A DNA stretch of 64,000 nt from Modestobacter italicus (GTDB taxonomy: Bacteria > Actinomycetota > Actinomycetes > Mycobacteriales > Geodermatophilaceae), in the NCBI RefSeq assembly GCF_000306785.1, contig NC_017955.1, positions 3,224,001-3,288,000 of the forward strand, in the 5' to 3' direction. The notes under the pieces were generated by a model. The model had not been told where the DNA came from, searched no databases, and saw only the letters and a list, made by a program, of their open reading frames with translations. Shown in pieces: positions 57,447 to 64,000 of the stretch (position 1 is the first letter of the stretch; the number at the start of each line of letters is the position of its first letter). The position numbers and the translations under genes are program-made.

Positions 57447-58454
57447 ATGCGCACCTACGAGAGCACCGGCGGACAGACTGCCGCCGGTACCCAGTCGACC
57501 ACGACCCACCGCACTCCGCACTCCGGGCGGGCGGCACGGGCGGGCGTACCCACGATCCACCTGCCGCACACCTCGGACAGGCACGGATCCGGGCACGCCC
57601 GCGCCTCCGTCCCGGCCCAGGCGAGCACCGGCGTGGCCGAGCTGCTCCGCGGCCCCGTCCGGTCGGCCCGGGTGCTGCTCAGCGTGCCGGCCGCGGTGTA
57701 CCTCACCGTGCAGACGCCGGCAGGTCCCGACGTCGTCGGCGTGCTGACCTCCGACGCGGCCCGGCTGCCGCTGGGCTGCGTGCTGTTCCGGCCGTCGAAC
57801 GGGCGTCCGCTGGTGTCGGTGCCCAGCGGTGCCCCCGCGCAGGTGGGCGGTGGCCGGCTCGTCGTCGGCGACCTGACGGTCAGCGCCGCCTCCTGGTGGG
57901 ACCCCCGGCCCAAGCTGCCCACCGCACAGCCGGCCCTGCTGCCGGAGGGGGTGCGCCAGCTGCGCGCGGCGCTCTACGGCGAGGGCGTGCCGCACAGCGC
58001 GTTCGTGCTGCCCGGCCTGCCCAGCGGTCCCAGCGGCCCGCTCGCCGCGCTGCGCGGCGCCGTCCGGCGCGCCGACCTCGACGCCGCGCTGCGCACCGCC
58101 ACCCGGCTCGTCGGGCTCGGCCCCGGGCTCACCCCGGCCGGCGACGACGTGCTGGCCGGCACCACCGCCGGGCTGGTGCTCCTCGGGCACCCGGCGGCCG
58201 AGCGCTTCGGCGCCGGGGTCACCGCGCTGGCCGCGGGCCGGACCACCGAGCTCTCCCGGGCACTGCTGCGGCACGCCGCGGCCGGCCGGGTCAGCGGCGA
58301 GTTCGCCGCGGTGCTCCGCGGGCTGGTCGGCGACGGGGCGCTCGCCCCGGCGATCCGGGCGCTGCTGGCGACCGGCTCGACCAGCGGCCGGGCCCTGGGC
58401 CTCGGGCTCTGCACCGCGATCGACCTGGTGGACCGCACCACGCGGCCGCGCTGA
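57447..58454 (+). CDS. DUF2877 protein (AllH-like, oxamate carbamoyltransferase subunit family)
   Basis: A 335-residue protein. After 65 low-complexity residues (Thr/His/Arg/Ser) comes the DUF2877 domain with its signature GLGPGLTPAGDDVLAG and the flanking RLVGL and TELSRALLRHAAAGRVSGEF. DUF2877 proteins include AllH, a subunit of the AllFGH oxamate carbamoyltransferase of allantoin breakdown. The other subunits (FdrA/AllF, AllG) are not in the window. ATG 57447 has GGAGG 6-8 bases upstream. Divergent from pucR, so it is probably part of its regulon. Confidence 0.85.
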   Translation: MRTYESTGGQTAAGTQSTTTHRTPHSGRAARAGVPTIHLPHTSDRHGSGHARASVPAQASTGVAELLRGPVRSARVLLSVPAAVYLTVQTPAGPDVVGVLTSDAARLPLGCVLFRPSNGRPLVSVPSGAPAQVGGGRLVVGDLTVSAASWWDPRPKLPTAQPALLPEGVRQLRAALYGEGVPHSAFVLPGLPSGPSGPLAALRGAVRRADLDAALRTATRLVGLGPGLTPAGDDVLAGTTAGLVLLGHPAAERFGAGVTALAAGRTTELSRALLRHAAAGRVSGEFAAVLRGLVGDGALAPAIRALLATGSTSGRALGLGLCTAIDLVDRTTRPR

Positions 58455-58469
58455 CCGCGACGCCCCGGG

Positions 58470-59000
58470 TCAGCCGCCCGGGGCGGGCAGCAGCGGACCC
58501 AGCGAGCTCCACTGGGCGAGCTGGCAGCCGTTGGTGCGGGCGAGGGCGAGGTCCACGTCGGCACCGGCCCACCGGCCGGTGACCTGCGCGGTCTCCGGCC
58601 CGCCGTACTGCTGGCTGCACACCTGGTCACCCGGTAGGGGCGCGAAGGGGTCGGTGAGCCCCTGCAGGTGGGCGCACACCGCCGCGGGGTCCGGCAGGTC
58701 GCCGCTGACCGGGTCGCCGCAGCTCAGCGTGTAGCGCTCGGGCTCCCCGCCCTCGCCGCGGTCCAGGACGACGACCAGCTCCCCGGTGACCGGTGCCGCG
58801 GACGAGGGAGCCGGCGACGAGGACGACGGCGACGCGCTCTCGGAGCCGCTACCGCAGCCGGCGAGCAGCACGCCCAGCACCACGGCTCCCATGACCCCGG
58901 TGCAGGGTCCCGCCGCGAGCCGAGGTGACGTGCTGGAACGGCCACCCTTCAGGGCCCCGCGCCGAGCGTGCGAGGCGTGGGGGGAAGGGTGGTCCTTCAT
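58470..59000 (-). CDS. Putative SSI-type serine protease inhibitor lipoprotein
   Basis: A protein of up to 176 residues. A lipobox VVLGVLLAGC precedes a Ser/Pro-rich linker. The remaining 110 residues match the subtilisin-inhibitor-like (SSI) family: YTLSCGDPVSG, PDPAAVCAHLQG, CSQQYGGPETAQVTGRWAGA and ARTNGCQLAQWSSLGPLLPA, with the usual cysteines. It would be secreted and anchored to inhibit proteases. ATG 59000 overlaps the hisG stop (TGATG), but the first 35 codons have poor bias and form a hairpin, so the true start may be later, perhaps ATG 58892. Confidence 0.75.
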   Translation of the reverse strand: MKDHPSPHASHARRGALKGGRSSTSPRLAAGPCTGVMGAVVLGVLLAGCGSGSESASPSSSSPAPSSAAPVTGELVVVLDRGEGGEPERYTLSCGDPVSGDLPDPAAVCAHLQGLTDPFAPLPGDQVCSQQYGGPETAQVTGRWAGADVDLALARTNGCQLAQWSSLGPLLPAPGG

Positions 59001-59866
59001 CAGATGCGGGAGGCGGCGATGCTGGTGACGAGGATCGCGCGCGCGCCGAGCTCCCACAGCTCGTCCATCACCCGGTTGGTGTCGGTGCTGCGGATCATCG
59101 CCCGCACCGCCGACCAGCCCTCGGTCTGCAGCGGGCTGACCGTCGGGCCCTCCAGGCCCGGGGTGACCGCGGTCGCCCGGGCCAGCAGGTCGTTGGGGCA
59201 GTCGTAGTCGAGCATCACGTACTGCCGGGCCACCAATACGCCCTTGAGCCGGCGCATCAGCTGGGCGACCTGCGGGATCTCCTCGGCGCCGGTCCGGCGG
59301 ACGAGCACCGCCTCGCTGGCCAGCACCGGGTCGCCGATGATCCGCAGGCCGGCCGCGCGCAGCGTCGTCCCGGTCTCGACGACGTCGCACACCGCGTCGG
59401 CGACCCCGAGCCGGCAGGCGGTCTCGACCGCGCCGTCCAGCTTGACGACCGAGGCTTTGATGCCCGACTCGTCCAGGAACCGCTGCAGCAGCCCGGGGTA
59501 GGCGGTGGCGATCCGCTTTCCCTCCAGCTTGGCCACCTCGTCGACCGGGGAGTCGGCGGGGCTGGCGAAGCGGAAGGACGAGCGGCCGAAGCCCAGCGTC
59601 ATGACCTCGGCGGCGACGGCACCCTCGCCGTCCGTCGGGGTGGTCTCCAGCAGCATGTCGCGCCCGGTGATCCCGACGTCCAGGGTCCCGGCGGCGACGT
59701 AGACGGCGATGTCCCGCGGCCGGAGGTAGAAGAACTCGGTGTCGTTCTCCGGGTCGTAGACCGCCAGCTCGCTGGTGGTGCGGCGCTGCCGGTACCCGCT
59801 CTCGGCGAGCATCGCCGCCGCGGGTTCGCTCAGGACGCCCTTGTTGGGCACGGCGACGCGCAGCAC
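59000..59866 (-). CDS. hisG: ATP phosphoribosyltransferase, long form
   Basis: A 288-residue HisG with its C-terminal regulatory domain, so a hexamer feedback-inhibited by histidine. It catalyses the first step of histidine synthesis, joining ATP and PRPP. Features: LRVAVPNKGVLSEPA, GITGRDML, IATAYPGLLQRFL and the PRPP loop AVCDVVETGTTLRAAGL. GTG 59866. It is the last metabolic gene of the rpe-rib-his operon, 59 bases after hisE. Confidence 0.97.
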   Translation of the reverse strand: MLRVAVPNKGVLSEPAAAMLAESGYRQRRTTSELAVYDPENDTEFFYLRPRDIAVYVAAGTLDVGITGRDMLLETTPTDGEGAVAAEVMTLGFGRSSFRFASPADSPVDEVAKLEGKRIATAYPGLLQRFLDESGIKASVVKLDGAVETACRLGVADAVCDVVETGTTLRAAGLRIIGDPVLASEAVLVRRTGAEEIPQVAQLMRRLKGVLVARQYVMLDYDCPNDLLARATAVTPGLEGPTVSPLQTEGWSAVRAMIRSTDTNRVMDELWELGARAILVTSIAASRI

Positions 59867-59892
59867 GGGAGAGCTCCTAGGTGAGGTGATGG

Positions 59893-59923
59893 AAGGCCCC
59901 GCGTCGGGGGCGAGGGGGTCCTT
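59893..59923 (-). terminator. Hairpin between hisE and hisG carrying the GAAGGACC motif
   Basis: On the minus strand AAGGACCCC (59923-59915) pairs, with one bulged A, with GGGGCCTT (59900-59893); an alternative inner stem is CCCCG-CGT-CGGGG. It begins two bases after the hisE stop. It may attenuate transcription into hisG. Confidence 0.55.
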
Positions 59924-59925
59924 CT

Positions 59926-62604
<2,679 letters not shown>

Positions 62605-62605
62605 C

Positions 62606-63661
62606 TCAGCTCCCTCCGCCGGTCGGTCCTGGCCCCCCAGTGTGCCGGGTGGACCGCAACCGGATCTGCACGTCCCCGCCCAGGCGGGTGACGTCGGTGA
62701 CGTGCAGGTGCAGCGCCGAGGTGATCGTGCTGATTCCCAGGTCCCCCACCAGCGGGGTCCCGGCGCCCAGCAGCTGGGGTGCGACGTGCACCACGGCCTC
62801 GTCGACCAGGCCCGCGGCGAGGAACGCCGCGGCCAGCGTGGGGCCGCCCTCGAGCAGCACCCGGCGGACGTCGCGGTCGTGGAGCTCGGCGAGCAGGGCA
62901 GCCGGGTCCGCGGCGCGGCTGACGTGGGTCGGGGCGGCGTCGTCGTGCACGCGGGCGGTGGCCGGCACCCGGCCGCGGCGGTCGAGGACCACGCGCAGCG
63001 GCTGGCGCTCGACGTTGCGGCCCTCGGCGTCGCGGACGGTGAGCTGGGGGTCGTCGGCCAGCGCCGTCCCGGAGCCGACCAGCACGGCGTCGCAGCCGGC
63101 CCGCAGCCGGTGCACCTCCGCCCGGGCCTCGGGTCCGGTGATCCACCGGCTGGTGCCGTCGGCGGCGGCGACCCGGCCGTCGAGCGTGCTGGCCACCTTC
63201 CACACCACGTGCGGCCGGTGCTCGGTGACGCCGGTCAGCCAGGCGGCGAGCGCGCCGAGCTCCGCCTCGGCCTGCTCGGCGCCGAGCTCGACGTCGATGC
63301 CGGCCGCACGCAGCCGCGCGGCCCCGCCCCCGGCGAGCCGGGTCGGCTCGGGGACGGCGACGACGACCCGGGCGACCCCGGCGGCCACCAGCGCGTCGGC
63401 GCACGGGCCGGTGCGGCCGGTGTGCGCGCACGGCTCGAGGGTCACCACGGCGGTGCCACCGCGGGCGCGCTCGCCGGCCTGCGCCAGCGCCTGCACCTCG
63501 GCGTGCGGTCCGCCCGGCGGCGAGGTGGCGCCCTCCCCCACGACCGTGCCGGCGGCGTCGAGCAGCACCGCGCCCACCGGCGGGTTGGGGCTCGTGGTGC
63601 CCAGGACCCGGAGCCCGAGCTCCCGGGCGCGTGCCATGGCCGCCTGCTCGGCGGGGGTCAC
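62606..63661 (-). CDS. ribD: Bifunctional pyrimidine deaminase/reductase
   Basis: A 351-residue RibD. The deaminase domain (1-145) has zinc ligands in PHAEVQAL (H53, with catalytic E55) and [12 protein letters not shown] (C78, C87). The reductase domain (150-345) has [35 protein letters not shown] and [12 protein letters not shown]. It carries out the second and third steps of riboflavin synthesis. GTG 63661 overlaps the rpe stop by four bases. Confidence 0.97.
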   Translation of the reverse strand: MTPAEQAAMARARELGLRVLGTTSPNPPVGAVLLDAAGTVVGEGATSPPGGPHAEVQALAQAGERARGGTAVVTLEPCAHTGRTGPCADALVAAGVARVVVAVPEPTRLAGGGAARLRAAGIDVELGAEQAEAELGALAAWLTGVTEHRPHVVWKVASTLDGRVAAADGTSRWITGPEARAEVHRLRAGCDAVLVGSGTALADDPQLTVRDAEGRNVERQPLRVVLDRRGRVPATARVHDDAAPTHVSRAADPAALLAELHDRDVRRVLLEGGPTLAAAFLAAGLVDEAVVHVAPQLLGAGTPLVGDLGISTITSALHLHVTDVTRLGGDVQIRLRSTRHTGGPGPTGGGS

Positions 63662-64000
63662 CGGGCGGCCAGTGCCCGCAGTCCGGCGATCGCCGCGGCC
63701 GGGTCCTCGGCGCCGTAGACCGCCGAGCCCGCCACGAACACGTCGGCACCGGCCTCGGCGGCCGCACCGATCGTGTCGGCGTTGATGCCGCCGTCGACCT
63801 CGAGGAACAGCTGCAGGTGACCGGTCTGCACCAGCCGGCGGGCCTCCCGGACCTTGGGGAGCACCTCGGGCATGAAGGACTGGCCGCCGAAGCCGGGCTC
63901 GACGGTCATCACCAGCAGGGTGTCGAACTCCGGGAGCACGTCGAGGTAGGCCTCCAGCGGGGTGCCCGGCTTCAGCGCCAGCCCGGCGAGCGCACCGGCG
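63658..64000 (-). CDS. rpe: Ribulose-phosphate 3-epimerase, 5' end beyond the window
   Basis: The C-terminal 113 residues of the epimerase that interconverts ribulose-5-phosphate and xylulose-5-phosphate. Visible: [40 protein letters not shown] (catalytic region), [11 protein letters not shown] (metal Asp) and [14 protein letters not shown]. Ribulose-5-phosphate is also the substrate of the DHBP synthase in RibBA, which explains the operon. The frame runs uninterrupted to the right edge. Confidence 0.96.
   Translation of the reverse strand, partial: AGALAGLALKPGTPLEAYLDVLPEFDTLLVMTVEPGFGGQSFMPEVLPKVREARRLVQTGHLQLFLEVDGGINADTIGAAAEAGADVFVAGSAVYGAEDPAAAIAGLRALAAR

Overview
The window is very GC-rich chromosomal DNA (well above 70% G+C, strong G/C third-position bias, many GTG starts, TGA stops dominant). 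The gene set is actinobacterial: a DUF3516 helicase, an EF-G-like second factor, a long-form HisG, an rpe-rib-his operon, ANTAR regulation and several leaderless-looking starts. It would fit a soil or rock-dwelling family such as Geodermatophilaceae; that placement is inference from gene content. I see no tRNA, rRNA, CRISPR array, phage block or insertion sequence.

Layout. 1-3.6 kb: two unrecognised proteins, an AraC-type regulator and a DUF2000 protein. 3.7-9.1 kb: a minus-strand nitrate assimilation cluster, nitrate reductase then nirB and nirD. The nitrate reductase frame runs without a stop into a small extra module that has its own ribosome binding site. 9.3-17.2 kb: small metabolic and hypothetical genes (VOC, SRPBCC, ArfB, SixA-like phosphatase, metallo-hydrolase, homocysteine methyltransferase, YidD, an SDR). 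17.4-27.2 kb: a 49-residue Cys-pair protein, the DUF3516 helicase, a GGDEF-EAL protein, two tandem TauE/SafE permeases, a GAF-ANTAR protein and an ArsR/SRPBCC pair. 27.3-34.9 kb: a trehalose-synthase-like GH13 enzyme with an LLM flavin enzyme, then an XRE regulator facing a SnoaL-like gene across a concentric palindrome, a RibD-C/DHFR-like protein, a CPBP protease, a double VOC protein and an N-terminally short epoxide hydrolase. 35-50.5 kb: EF-G2 and HrpB divergently, a TetR/MFS pair, MalQ, a haloperoxidase-like hydrolase, an AraC regulator, another MFS protein, a MurE-like ligase and a DUF998 membrane protein.

50.5-58.5 kb looks like a nucleobase or ureide nitrogen module: a cytosine-deaminase-like amidohydrolase, an EamA exporter, a uracil/xanthine permease, a PucR regulator and a DUF2877 (AllH-like) protein. 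It begins at a rearrangement scar that left a 5'-truncated arsC butted against the 3' end of another broken gene. 58.5-64 kb is a tight minus-strand operon, rpe-ribD-ribE-ribBA-ribH-hisE-hisG, with 4-base overlaps at most junctions, ending in a putative SSI-type protease-inhibitor lipoprotein. rpe runs off the right edge.

Points most worth a second look: the nitrate reductase read-through fusion with an internal start; the motif TGA-N-GAAGGACC directly behind three minus-strand stop codons; operator-like palindromes next to the XRE, ArsR and TetR regulators; and the arsC scar.
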